Positions 1 to 11,471 of a DNA stretch of 64,000 nucleotides are shown here, piece by piece. The notes below the pieces were generated by a model, which was not told where the DNA came from, did not search any database, and worked only from the letters and a program-made list of their open reading frames with translations. Position 1 is the stretch's first letter, and every line of letters starts with the position of its first letter. The stretch is from positions 346,113 through 410,112 of the forward strand of contig FJUW01000051.1 of NCBI GenBank assembly GCA_900074885.1. Reading direction: 5' to 3'. The position numbers and the translations under genes were made by a program. This stretch comes from Rhynchosporium graminicola (taxonomy: Eukaryota > Ascomycota > Leotiomycetes > Helotiales > Ploettnerulaceae).

Positions 1-736
1 ATCTTTAGTATTAATCTCAAAATCAAAGGCGTTTTGAGCTCTATTAATAGAGATAGCTATCTGATAACCGGAAGTAGATATAATAGAGGTATAGATATAT
101 ATATTTATATATATATATATATAAAATTATATAGATATATAAGAGTAAAGAGTAAGATAAGTATAAAAGTAATACTAGATATCGATAATCTGAAGAAGAT
201 ATTTCGATTACTACGAGGGAGTAAAGGTTCTTATATATAAAATATATAGTTTCTAGAATAATCTACTTAGATATCGATTTCTAGGTATATTACAAATAGA
301 TTCGTTAATTTATAAGTATTAGAAATCACTAGAATAGAATAGAATTATCTAGAAAATCGATTATAAATCTACGATTAGAAAGCGTATTCTAGTTGTTTCT
401 AATAGTTTCTAGATTATATAAGATTAATAAGCTATTATTACTAATAGAAACTTAATTTCTAATAGTAAGTTCTAGTAATTTCTACTTTAAGAAGACTTAG
501 TAGACTCTCGTATTAAGTAGCGAGTTCGCTTCAAGTAGCGAGGGCCTAATCTTAGAAAGGATAGTTAAGCGAAGATCTAAGCCTAATACGTGCTAGTCTA
601 AAGTCACGTGAGTTAATCGATTTTTAATCGATAAAATCAATTATAATTAGATTAGATTAGATTAACTCTGAATTACCTTTGATTAGATTAGATTAACTCG
701 AGTTAATCTAATCTAATCTAATTATTTCGCATACTG
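1..736 (-). mobile_element. hAT-type DNA transposon end, RIP-degraded, left inverted copy
   Basis: This AT-rich tract aligns, in reverse complement, to 59097-60080 over nearly its whole length. Shared landmarks include the GAGCTC segment near position 40, the CACGTG near 605, GATTA-type direct repeats at 640-720 and the terminal TTATTTCGCA. Read on the minus strand the terminus begins CAGTATGCGAAATAATTAG; CAGTG-type ends are typical of hAT elements. CA and TG are depleted and TA is in excess, as after RIP. Only the 5' end of the element is in the window; it runs off the left edge. The hAT assignment comes from the transposase remnant in the right copy. Confidence 0.7.
96..150. repeat. AT dinucleotide microsatellite in the left hAT copy
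   Basis: An imperfect (TA)n tract. The matching place in the right-hand hAT copy carries an extra segment of about 230 bp that is absent here. Confidence 0.7.
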
Positions 737-2165
737 AATCTGTATGAGTTTTCACCCTATGCTACGGGCACTACTAACCGAGCCGAGAATGAAGAGTGCA
801 TTTATCACTACTTAGATTTGTATATATAGTTATATCTAGCCTAGGTCCTCTCTCAGACGTTCTCGTTGGGCTCAGATCATGGAGGGACCCTCCATCTCTC
901 TTGCTTCCCTTTAGGTCGTATTTATCTACGCGATCGCAGACAGATAATACAGGATCTTTTCGAAGAGTATAACTATAGTCTTTTACATGTGCCTGTAGAG
1001 CGCTAAATGCAGTTGGAATATTGGTGTAAACTGCTTTTAGGAAGGCAGGGCTATAAGGTCGAATGGTAGAGGCTTTGTGAAGGAGTAGAGGTAGTGGTAG
1101 AGTATCGGAATAGCTTTAATTATAATATTCAGGGGTATAATATCTAGTTATGAAAGGTTATAGTATGTATTAATGGGCTTGCTCATATGGTACTAATTAG
1201 TATAGCGGGGGGCGGTTGATAAATGTAATCGCTAACTTAATGGATTTTTAGCGTATGTCGATTTAGCTATGGCCATTATCTGCCACATTGCATTATTCAG
1301 CTCCCAGAATGAGACACAGAGGCCTATACCTGCTGGAATAACTCAATCATAAAATTATCTTCCAAACTTCGCGCTAACTGTCTCCTTCGGAGAAAATGTA
1401 GTCGTGCTTCGAGGTCGACGTACAGAAGCGATATGCACGTCAGACATCGCTCTCCCCCGTGGAAGTCCCCCGCATTAATGTGGAGTCAATCCATCAGCCA
1501 CTTGCTTACGAAGATCAAATATAATAACAGGGCATAACCTGGCCCTGCCACGTAATTTTACTCATCGTCACCATCCAATCTAATCTCAACATTTTACTTT
1601 CCGTGAACATTCTTTCATCTAAAGTACATGAGTCCGCCGGCTCATGCTCCATGCACTGATTGTAAACACCACACCATAGACCATGTAGTCCCTTGCGACA
1701 ACGAGTGTGCTGTTGTTGAAGCACCACAGGGATGACGCCAAGTGTGTTGCCTTTCAGACGGAGTGGGCAGATTGAGTATCAGGATTTTCCGTATGAGCAC
1801 AACTGGAGACCATGGGAGACCAAGCCCTGTGGAAAGAACTAAAGTTTTCTTTCCCCTGACAGGAGGCTATTCTACAGGACTCTGTACGACCTTCTGTATA
1901 ATTTACATGTGAGGCAGGGCACCAAACTCTAAAGCTGCGGATTGGAGTCGTAACCATACCATCTTGAAGTTTAATTAGTGAGTATTATTGTGGCAGAGCA
2001 AAGAGAGCGTTCATCGAGGATCGAGTCGTTACTATATATGGCGAGATTCATTCCCTCTACTGCACAACTTATCCCAAGCAACACTATTTGCCTAATACCG
2101 ATATCCTCAATATCAAGACCCACTTACACTCTTACTCTCATCAGACTCTTGTCTCGTTGCCTAAG
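737..2165. other. Intergenic, no gene seen
   Basis: Base composition returns to normal at about 740, just past the hAT end. Only short overlapping frames with no recognisable domain or splice structure are present. The last 100 bases hold the presumed promoter and leader of the downstream secreted-protein gene. Confidence 0.6.
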
Positions 2166-2866
2166 ATGATCACTCCTAGAATCCTTTGTCTTTCCGCCCT
2201 AGCGCTCATTCCCTTAGCTGTCGCAGCTCCTTCTCCAGCTCCCTTTACGGCGGCAAACGCGGACCAAAACTGGACACCGGTCGATTTCAAAGGCCACACT
2301 ATCTACATCAACAACGCAGCGATAATAGGTTCAGCTGAAAACCGCGCGATCAAGGCATTTCGGGGCGTCTTTGGCAATGTTGGCCCTGACAGTGATACCT
2401 GCCAAGACAGTTCTTTCGACCCGCATCCTGCCCCCTTCGCAAACACTGCAGACTGTCAGATAATCAGTGATTGTAGGTTGAAAGAGCCCTATGAGATTTT
2501 CAAAAAATCCCGACAAGAAAATTTTGCTAAATTCTCCACAGGGGCCGCTACTGTAAACACTTTTTGGGAAGTCTGGGGCAATACAGATGACTTGCACCCG
2601 ATCGTCCGAAGCGGCAACTGCGTCTTCATCTCAGGCACAAAGAATGTTTCTGGTACCTGGATTGGATCTACCGATATCAAGGAGATCATCAGTGCTGCCC
2701 TTACTAAGCTGCAGGTATGTTTTATCTATCCAGAAAGTGCTTGGCGACAGACTGACCATTGAAGTACAATGGCAATGTCGCCGCCCAAGGAGAAATGCCA
2801 TGCGATAATGGTGGCCTGCGTGTATTAGGGCAATCGAAGGTCAGATGGGCCATCAAGCAGTACTGA
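2166..2866 (+). CDS. Hce2/Ecp2-like small secreted cysteine protein (candidate effector)
   Basis: Two exons (2166-2714 and 2765-2866) around a 50-bp intron with GTATGT donor, CTGAC branch-like site and AAG acceptor; the join stays in frame and gives 216 residues. The ATG at 2166 is chosen because a typical signal peptide follows it: a hydrophobic run to about residue 20 and an Ala-Ala-Pro cleavage region. The mature part has five cysteines, a Trp-rich middle, a GNC-VF segment, and, after the intron, a conserved Gly...Met-x-Cys stretch and an aromatic C-terminus. This order fits the Hce2 (homologs of Cladosporium Ecp2) domain of secreted fungal proteins, some of which trigger plant necrosis. 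The family is recognised by pattern only; activity and host are unknown. It lies close to the left transposon edge, a common place for effector genes. Confidence 0.75.
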
Positions 2867-3675
2867 GCCCCGAGCTGTCGGCATTGAGATTTAAGGAATC
2901 CTGGCCCACCGATGCAGCATGCTGGCTCCTGCCTTGTCGATTGTACGCAGTCACAATTGCTTCATCGTGTGTTCTTCATCATGCAGTATAGCCTGAAAAG
3001 CTCTCGTCCAGCAGCTTCTTCAGCCAATGAGACAGTCGATTAGGTCATACTTTCCAAGCGTTTCTTACACTCTGGACTATACTGGAATGTGAAGGTTGAC
3101 ATTGCGGCTGGGCAGATTCGTCTCCAGCGGAACGGATGATGAAACTTGCATGATTTCATCCAGTGAAGTCATGCAATAGTTATGCGACTCTGGTTCTTGC
3201 CTTCCGTGATGCAATGTAATGATTTCGCAATGGTTACATCGAACCGTCACTGGTAACCTGTGTCTCTCTACCTGGGTAGCCCATCTGCAGGCAAGATCCC
3301 GCTTCGCCGGAAAACAACGGGACTCACCTCGCATCCTCAGAGTAGATATAAAATAGTGGCTCTAGTCATGCTTTGAAATTTCGATTACCACCTCCGTCTG
3401 AGGATTGTATCCTATACTTCCACCACCTGCCAAGCGGCTGATCAGTTAGGTCATGATTGGCTGAGGTGTCTTTACTTTCGGTAAGCGAAAATCCGGGTCG
3501 GATAGGTAGGTACCTCAGGTACTAATTGATGGCCGGGGGACACATTACCCGGGGCGCAGCGCTTCAACCTGGATCTTGACTCGATGCTACTCCGCAACTC
3601 AATTACCACGACCATCTGAAAAGTTGATAATACCCACACTGAAAGTGTAGAACTCATTCGTTTATTTAGCACTGC
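2867..3675. other. Intergenic, no gene seen
   Basis: Region between the secreted-protein gene and the 3' end of the minus-strand transporter. No frame with domain-like content or intron signals was recognised. Confidence 0.55.
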
Positions 3676-5419
3676 TTACACCCTAGTCTCAAATTGCTGG
3701 GAAGATACTTTCGCTCTACCAACAGAAATCCATAAGAAATACAAAGCAATTACCAGACCTAGTCCGTCGAGCCCAATCGCAAAATACCACGCGTTCCGAT
3801 AACTTAGTAATGTATTATCGTGCCTTGGATCCGTCTGCCGAGCGATAGTACCAGCAATACCTAGACTGAGGGAGATGGAATAATTCACGACGGTGTTGAC
3901 CAAGGAGGCAGCAATTCCTTGATGGTCGCGCGGCATTCCATTACTCAGTATGATTGTACCAGCTGGGAAACTCATATACATTCCCCAAGGCATCACCAAA
4001 ATTGCCGCAAACGTCTGCGCCCAGTATGTTTGAGAGACTGCAGCGGTAGCAAGGAGGATTTGTCCAGTGACGAAACAAAGCATGGCACCTACCATGATAT
4101 ATGCGACATGGAACCTCGAGAACAGATATCCTGCGGTCAAGGAGGCAAGAAGACCACTAAGAGCCACGGGACTCTGTTGAGCGGCCGCGGAGAGCGCCGA
4201 GTGATGTCGCAAGTTTTCTATCAATTGCCAGAAAAAGTAAACCATATTCCAAAGGAGGCCCAACCACATGCAATTATCGAGAGAGCGTAGAGAGCTTCTC
4301 TGGAGAGGGATTCGATGGGGATGAGAGGATCCTTCGCGAAATGTGTCTCGATATAAATGAAGAGCCCAAAGAAAAGCGTTCCTACAACGAGGAGGATATA
4401 TGTGTAAGGCTTCGACCACCCTACCACTGCCGCCTGATTCCATGCAAAATTGAACAGAATCAGACCTGTTACTCCCGTTATTGTGCCCGCTAGATCGAAG
4501 GTCGGTTTTGTCGTTTCAGAGCTTTGATCTCGTTCGTCGGGAGGCAGGATCAGGTAACTTGTGGCAGTGTATGTGAGCAATACCATTCCCATGACCCAGA
4601 AAGTCCAAGGCCACCACACGAGTTGGGAAAAAATAGCGCCGAAGACTCCGCCAAGTACAGCTCCAGCTATTGTCCAATCAGATCAAGATGTATCTACACA
4701 GGTGAGAAAACTACCAGGCGCAGACGCTCCGAAACAGGCAAAGACATAATTCTTCTTCTTGCCTACGAAACTCCGACCTGCAATCGCAAGTGCGTTCGGA
4801 ACCATCAAAGCTGGTTCCTATCCCTTGAAAGCCGCGACAGACGGAGAAAAGAGTCGATCTCGAGTATACCGAAAAGCCTGAAATCAAAGACCATACACCA
4901 TACCAGACCGTGCCGATGAGAAAAATGGTCTTGTGTCCATACAAGTCTCCCAGTCGCCCTGCCATTACGTATTAGACCTCCTCTACACAAAAGGAGAGTT
5001 TAAATTACCAGCAGGAAGTATGAAAGTTCCAACGGTCAAACTGAATGCAGCCAAATACCAACTAAGTTCTCCTTCATTGTTTACACCAAAACTGTCTCCA
5101 ATTATGTGCAAGGGCGCTCGAGGACTATTAGCTGAGAATGCCTACTTTGTCTGCGGGACCTACCAAGTCCCTGCCCAAGACCAGCCAAGGCTAAGATCTG
5201 TGCCATACAAATGGTGATTATGAATGCGCCTTCATGTAGGACAGACATTCGCTTCCTCTCGCCACAATTTTCATTTGTTGCAGTCCTTTCGGAACCTTGC
5301 CGGGTCGATGTGCTGTCCTCATGCCGAGGTTCTTGGCTATCCTTTGCGCTTCGTATGTCTTGAGGCTCCATGGTAAGATGTCTTGTTAACACACCTGGCG
5401 GGCGTTTCCTCTTTGGCAC
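3676..5419 (-). pseudogene. DHA2-type MFS drug/cation transporter with two frameshifts
   Basis: Four exons on the minus strand: 5371 or 5419 to 5164, 5116-5009, 4958-4715 and 4666-3676, with introns of 47, 50 and 48 bp. The translation carries MFS signatures: a GELSW..AAF..TVGTFIL segment, the RLGDLYGHK loop after TM2, a FQGIG segment and a PNALAI..GR segment, followed by paired C-terminal helices. It resembles the fungal Atr1/Amf1 branch of 14-TM efflux proteins, near 517 residues when full length. The frame breaks twice: one extra base near 4815-4818 (between FQGIG and PALMVPN) and one missing base near 4240-4247 (after FGIW). Exon lengths are consistent with exactly one gained and one lost base, so the C-terminus is back in its native frame. 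Either a young pseudogene or two sequencing errors; product doubtful as written. There are two possible starts; 5371 fits the family length better. Confidence 0.75.
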
Positions 5420-6353
5420 CTGGGGAATGTGGAACTAAGTGGTCTTTATTCGTAAACATATCCCTCAGATCAAAGACGTTTTGTCCATGAATGCCACAGC
5501 ACGCTCGGAGACTACCACTAGCTAGACCCCACCGCCCGTCGTTCCATAATCTGGAATAGTGTTAGTCCGAGATCTCCCAATCGTTATTCTGTCTAGAAAT
5601 ATATGCTATTGCTACACACGGCTGCCCAAGGTCCCTGAATCAGGCTGTCAAGTTTAAATTCCCTAGCTAGTGGCTATGTAGTTCTCGGTGTACCTGGTAT
5701 TTATGTTCAAGCACGTCTGCGTATTTTTTTAAGACACTTTATCTTAATCCAAACTCACTTTACTCCAAGCATGCAACTGCCGGGAGCGAGCTCATCGAAA
5801 GAATGTATGTCGCTCTGCACCAGCCGGATCTAGTGTCTCGGGATGCCCATCAACCGCCGGCATATTCGTTAGCTCCACGCTTTATCTCCAATCAGCCAGA
5901 CATATTGGCCGAGGCTGAAATGGAATACATCTAGAGTAACATAGCGTAAGAGCACTATCTGTCATCTCGAATTTGTGACGACATAGAAATTTGACATCAG
6001 TACGAGTGTGTGGTTCAAGAACTGTGTTCTGCACATCGTGAGGCTCTCACCAATGCTGCAAAGACAACGAAGCATTGGGATCGTTTGAATGCTTTTGCTA
6101 TCGCTGTATGTCTCCTCGTCGCAGCTAAAATCCTCCTTGTCATTGTAGTATACATTAATTAGATCATTCGTCGTGCTGTGCCCAGCATCTCATTCCTATT
6201 CTTCATACATTAATTCGTAGACATGAGCCCCAAGAAACCCTTCACTCCAAACCCTCAAAACACAGAACGCCATGTTCACCAAATCTGTCCACCCAAACCA
6301 CCGAACTTGGACGAGCAAACGACGGTAAACCCACAAGATTTCTCAACTACCCA
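5420..6353. other. Intergenic, no gene seen
   Basis: Holds the upstream region of the transporter and the 3' flank of the next minus-strand gene. No convincing coding frame, repeat or RNA gene found. Confidence 0.55.
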
Positions 6354-7598
6354 TTACCTCTTACTACCCCTTTCACAATTTGACAAACTCCGAAGTGGCC
6401 ACTCATACTCCAATCGATTTCTCGCACTCTCATCCACATGCTCGCGGTCATACACAGTATACAAGGCCTGAAGCCAATGCTCCAAGATCCTTTCCGCATC
6501 GCGCACATGTTCGAACTGCTTGCCTGTTACGTGTTTATCATACAGCATCCTCCGGACCTGTTGCTGCACAGTCTCATACGCTTCAATCATGAGCAAAATT
6601 TGCAAACCAGTAGCGCGATCTTTGGTTCCTGCTTCAGTCAAATTTGGAGTTGCGTGGTGTCGGAGGATTTCAGCGGCAAGCGCATTGGTGAGGAGTTCAA
6701 TGCAGATTTTCAATCCAATGTCGGTGTTCCCATCAATGTTGAGACTTGGGAGCGATTGCTCATCGTCGCTGTCATGACTACGAGTCCGACGACTGAGCAG
6801 AGGTCGATGGGCGTATGTGCCCTTCTCGAATTCCTCGTCAAATGGTGAGCATAGCGGCGATCCGACTAAAGTCTCGACATCCGAGCCTGGAGTCGATGGC
6901 GACGGCGCGCATTGCGAGTGTTGCTTGACTAAGTCTCTGAGACTAGGTTGGCATTTGATCTTGCGGAGTCTCTTTCGAGGTGGGGGAAGATACGCAGTCA
7001 CTAAATTATCGTCGTGTTGATGGTTGACGAATGAAGTTTTCAGCCGGAGAGGTAATATCGCCTTGTACTCTTCCGCGAGTAACTGCGCCCTGTCACAGCC
7101 CAGCGCGCAAATTACGGACTTCCGCTCTAGCTGACCAACAAAATAGACGGGTGTCTTGGATCGTCTGCGGTACTGGATCTCCGACTCCATATTGTTGATC
7201 GTAATGGAGCTATGGGTTGAGTAGATGCTGATTGAGTCGTTTGAGAAATTTGACGGCGGTTGGTTTAAGAATTCTCGTTTCTTCGACTGATGGCGAGATC
7301 CAACACGAGGTTGGGGAAGGACATCAATCACCCGTTCCTGACCCTTGCTGCAAATGCAGTCCTGCTTGCGGTTGTTTTGGCCCCTGTCGCAATCGTCATC
7401 CAACGCGCGCTTCAGGCAAGATTGCACGGTGATGATAGAATCGCCATTTGTTCTTCCTGGGGAAAAGCTGGCATCGAAGCTACATCCAAGTGTCGCCTTT
7501 TGGAGCCTTCTTCTTCTGAGTTGTTGGTGATGGGCTGATGTTCTTCTCATCGCTCCCAACGAATGTGTTGCGCTCCCTGCGAAATGTACCTGCGCCAT
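6354..7598 (-). CDS. Hypothetical protein, no recognised domain
   Basis: A single open frame of 414 residues from the ATG at 7598 to the stop at 6354. The same frame is open upstream to 7667 but without an ATG there; a short upstream exon starting at the ATG at 7728 and joined by an intron cannot be excluded. The N-terminal third is basic and Ser/Gln-rich; the middle has a Pro-rich linker with Ser-Pro-Thr-Pro elements and a Ser/Asp-rich patch; the last about 120 residues are predicted largely helical by eye (ELLTNALAAEIL and QVRRMLYDKH stretches). No signal peptide or membrane segment. I do not recognise the family. An internal Met near residue 136 precedes a more conserved-looking segment and could be the real start. 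Confidence 0.55.
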   Translation of the reverse strand: MAQVHFAGSATHSLGAMRRTSAHHQQLRRRRLQKATLGCSFDASFSPGRTNGDSIITVQSCLKRALDDDCDRGQNNRKQDCICSKGQERVIDVLPQPRVGSRHQSKKREFLNQPPSNFSNDSISIYSTHSSITINNMESEIQYRRRSKTPVYFVGQLERKSVICALGCDRAQLLAEEYKAILPLRLKTSFVNHQHDDNLVTAYLPPPRKRLRKIKCQPSLRDLVKQHSQCAPSPSTPGSDVETLVGSPLCSPFDEEFEKGTYAHRPLLSRRTRSHDSDDEQSLPSLNIDGNTDIGLKICIELLTNALAAEILRHHATPNLTEAGTKDRATGLQILLMIEAYETVQQQVRRMLYDKHVTGKQFEHVRDAERILEHWLQALYTVYDREHVDESARNRLEYEWPLRSLSNCERGSKR

Positions 7599-9690
7599 GG
7601 TTTCGTGCGCGAGGCCTGTCAGCAAGTTGATGAGTAGCTTGACAAGAGATTCGTGAGTAAGAAACAATCACAAGTAACCAGCTTGGTGCTCTTCTTCTTT
7701 GAAGTTTTGAGCGTCTAGAGCTTATCATGCAATCGTAAGTAGGAAGGGAATTTCAAGCAGAAGTAAGCGTCAATGAATGGCTTTGTTGTGAAAGAAGCGA
7801 GGAAGTATCAGAAAGTGCTCAGACTGTTCCCTACAGCAGCTCACTGATTCATATTCCAATTTCGACACCGGTCTGCCTTCTGACACCTCCTCCGCTCTTT
7901 CATGTTCTTACTCATTGCATTGTCTTTATCGGGTTTAGCGATTCAGCCACAACCATACTAGAAAACCTTCATGATGGGATGGATGGTGTGATAAGGTAAT
8001 TTCGACTACCACACCACACCCTTCTCACGGTACCGTGCGATAAAGGCTGAGCTGAGGAGTATGCTCAACTAAAGTGAGAATAAAAACGCCTTTGTCGATC
8101 GAGATGCTCAAGTTCGGGTATGCCGTGCGAAGAAGGCAAGATCAATCGTACGATCCCCTAACAGTTTTAGCCCAAGAATTAGCGGAACAATGCCATAACC
8201 TACATCGCACTCGCACTCTTCCATGTACACCGCCTTGCATATGCTATGCGACGCGCTTGATCAGCTCTGCAGGTCCAGGTTCGGTAGACTATCGAGAAGC
8301 TCAATAAATGATGACTGCTGTCATCCTTCCTTCGACTTCCGATTTTCGTTTCCGCCCCTTTCTCCATCAATCCGTTCACACAATCATCTGTCTCATATTG
8401 AGACAAAAGCCAGACAACCATCTATACACCTTTATCTTTGTGCTATTTCGGTCATTAACTAACTTCAAGTATCGCAAGCTTCATGTTCAGATTTCAAGAT
8501 ACCATTATCTGGTTAATACAAACCGTCACCGCGATATCAACAGTCCAGGGTGGCGCAGTCATCGCAGTCATCGCATCCATCCTTCCGAACCTCTTCTGAT
8601 CTTCAGCCTTCCCCATTTCTTACAATACCAGGGCTCAAAAAAGCTGAAAGCTGTTAAGCAATCAGATTATAGGACTGAAATATAGCGTGGCGGGGTAATC
8701 GGAAGTGTGGTCGCACAAGAAAAAAAGTGCTAGTGCTCGCTCATGCAAGCCTGGAAGCATGTGCCGATCTAATATTTCTTCACATCGATTTCGGGTGGCT
8801 GTAAGGCTGAAGGGTCAAGGATTGAATTGAGTGGTCTTAGTGGCAATTGTTTGAGACTTGCTCGTATTCATTTGGTCGCCTGCTCTCAAAGTCTGGTCGT
8901 GGCTGCTTCTCGGTCTGAAAAGACAGGACTATGGACAATGCTCTCTTTCTTCCGTTTTTATTTATATTAAACATGCTCCGGTACATCATATAATGGCAGG
9001 ATATCTTGATATGTCTCGCGATAATCTTCACAAGAATTGCAGACTTACTATCCTCATGGAATTCCGTCCTCATAATTCCAAGTGAAATTCCGTACTCGAA
9101 GTCTAGCCGGGCCGCTTTTGGCTCTACAAAGGAATGTTTTATCACAAGTCGTGATTTTCCAATGTCACATAAATATCCAGCGTCTTTACTGAAGTGATAA
9201 CTTCAAGTGATAGCCTTATCATCAGGTCTAAGTTAAAAGGGTGACGCTTTGCAGGGTATGAAATAAACTGGTTGTGTATTGAAACAATTTTTGTGTGATC
9301 GTATGAGACTGGGCGAGAAAAGCTCGCGAATTTTCGGAAGGAATACATGTACTTTCTAGCACATTAGACATGGACAAGGCCCTATGAAAAATGAACCTTT
9401 CTCCACGCTACTGCTCCTAATTTCAAGTGATTATCCCACAATTGACATCATAACTCTTGTCTTGAACGGGTAGAAGTCTGAACATAACGGCGTCCCCAGA
9501 ATCCCCAGATGTTTTGATATAGCTCACGGCGAACTTGAATAACACCATGAGATTCAGATACGTCAACATCTATTCAGACTGCCTCAGTCTAGATGTGAAC
9601 CATGATTATACCAAAATTCATCTCGTGACTGGAACTATGCCCCTTAACTCCAACTGCTCGTTCTCGTCCATGGGACTCTCTCGTAGCAAT
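7599..9690. other. Gene-poor stretch of about 2.1 kb
   Basis: Contains the 5' flank of the minus-strand hypothetical gene and the 3' flank of the transcription factor gene. Short frames on both strands have neither domain-like content nor matching splice sites. I see no repeat or RNA gene. Confidence 0.55.
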
Positions 9691-11471
9691 TCAATAATTG
9701 TATGCTAATTCACTAACATCCGCCAACGAAGCATTCTCTATCAGATCTGGGTTCCATAATAAATGATCCTGCCTCCTGAGCATGCTGTAGGCCAACGGCC
9801 CGGCTTGCCTACTTCCCATGACATCTGCGATCCATTGAAGTCGACCAGCCACCCCGACTCTCATCATGTCAGATACTAATCCTGTTACACCAGCCGTGTA
9901 GAGTGGCCAAAGTAGCAAATTTTCATTGACAGACTTGGGTGCCTGGTCCATAAAACCAGTAATACCCGACTTGTAGCCAAGGAAATACGGTACGCTGGCA
10001 CATATGTCATGACAGAGCTGAAGCAACATCGACTTGGAAGCGAGTATCTGATTCTCGTAAAAGCAGTTTTCATGCCACAACAGACATGATTCGGGATTGT
10101 TCTGATACAAGTAACCGAGCTGATCGAGGATTAGCTCATTCACGAGGATTCGAGCACTTCGATAATTGTTCCAGAGTGCTCCGACCCAGACTGAAGAGTA
10201 GACATGATAATGATCCGAGAACACATCCTCGGATCTCTCGTTAAGGTTTACTGTCTGGTAGATGTATTGCAAAGGACACGTCTTTGTCCACATTTCGTAC
10301 TCGAAGTCTAAAGCACAGGCTGTGGCAATGATTCTCTCTGAATCGCTATAATCTCGGAAAGAGCTCATCGATGCACGAAGATTGCAGTATCTGATTGCGA
10401 GATTCGAGAGTGTAGTAGCAGCAGCTTGCTCGACAGTCTCGAAATATAAGTCTTGAGACCAATCACTGATTATATCGGGAACTTGAGCATGCCGTTGTAT
10501 GTAATTCGTAATCTGAGGCAAGTCAGTAGATGAAAGGTTGAGCCCCACAACGCAAGACTCACAACTTGCGTCCTTAAATGAATGAATAAATGGTAGCCAA
10601 TTAGTGTCCTCAGCTGTTCTTTTCCCCGGAGCTGTAATAATGCGGAGGCTCCTGTGATATGCCTTTCCCATGTTTCCATCGAAATTCGACTATTGCATGT
10701 GTTTGTCTACTGCTCAATCAGCGTAACGTAACAATATATATAGAAAGAGTCCATACTTCGTAAAGTCCCAACAGCACTATGGCAATTATGGTTTGATCGG
10801 ACTTAGCTCCGTCGACAGTTGTCAAGTGAGAGCTAATAGCTTTCAGGGCCCAATTGTACTTTGCTGTAGCTTTCGCCAGAATGCTTGATGCTCTCCAGAA
10901 ATGTGCCAGACCTACCAGTCCCAATGATGCGACGGAATCAGCTAGAGCGCTCCCAATCTCTTCGATTTCGTAGATGTCTGACAGATATCGAAAGCTTCCC
11001 TGCGAGAACATATCTTGTTGCAAGACATAATTTCGGAAGAAGAAGCAAGTTGCCTCTCCGTCAGTGGATGTTTCCAGATTGAAAAATATCAATGGTAATT
11101 TATGTACATCTGGTATCAAAAGTGAAAGTTGGGAGTCATCGGGGACTGCGATAATCGAAGCTTGAGAAGTATGTGCTGGCAAAGATAACGAAACTGTGGG
11201 ACGTTGTTTCTGTGATTGGGCCTTCGCCCTCTGTCGCTTTGAGAGTAGACCCTCCGACTCGTCACGAAACATCATGTCTGCCGGATCTCGATAGCCATTG
11301 CAAGTTCGACCTGCTCGTACACATTGCGAGCATGAAGGTCGCTTCGTATCACACTTTGGTTGTCAGTCGCCATTGATAATTCGGCGATCGAGCCTTCGCA
11401 AGACCACTTACCTTCGTCCTTCGTAATCGACATTCTCCGCATGCCTTACTAGGCTTTCCACAATAAACCAT
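9691..11471 (-). CDS. Zn2Cys6 fungal transcription factor, Fungal_trans_2-like
   Basis: Four exons: 11471-11412, 11353-10757, 10706-10563 and 10512-9691, with introns of 58, 50 and 50 bp. Frame is kept at every join, giving 540 residues. The first intron splits a perfect binuclear cluster (Cys11, 14, 21, 28, 31, 38; spacing C-x2-C-x6-C-x6-C-x2-C-x6-C), and the short first exon is found only by looking for that motif. A basic linker follows. Around residues 190-250 are the GLYE, METWERHI-GA-ALL-LRG and LF--LRTQV elements typical of the middle homology region of fungal Zn2Cys6 regulators of the Fungal_trans_2 (DUF3468) type, then a long helical C-terminus. Expected to be a nuclear DNA-binding regulator. 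Its targets are unknown; neighbours give no operon-like clue, although the intact small-protein/2EXR pair lies 5 kb away. Confidence 0.9.
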
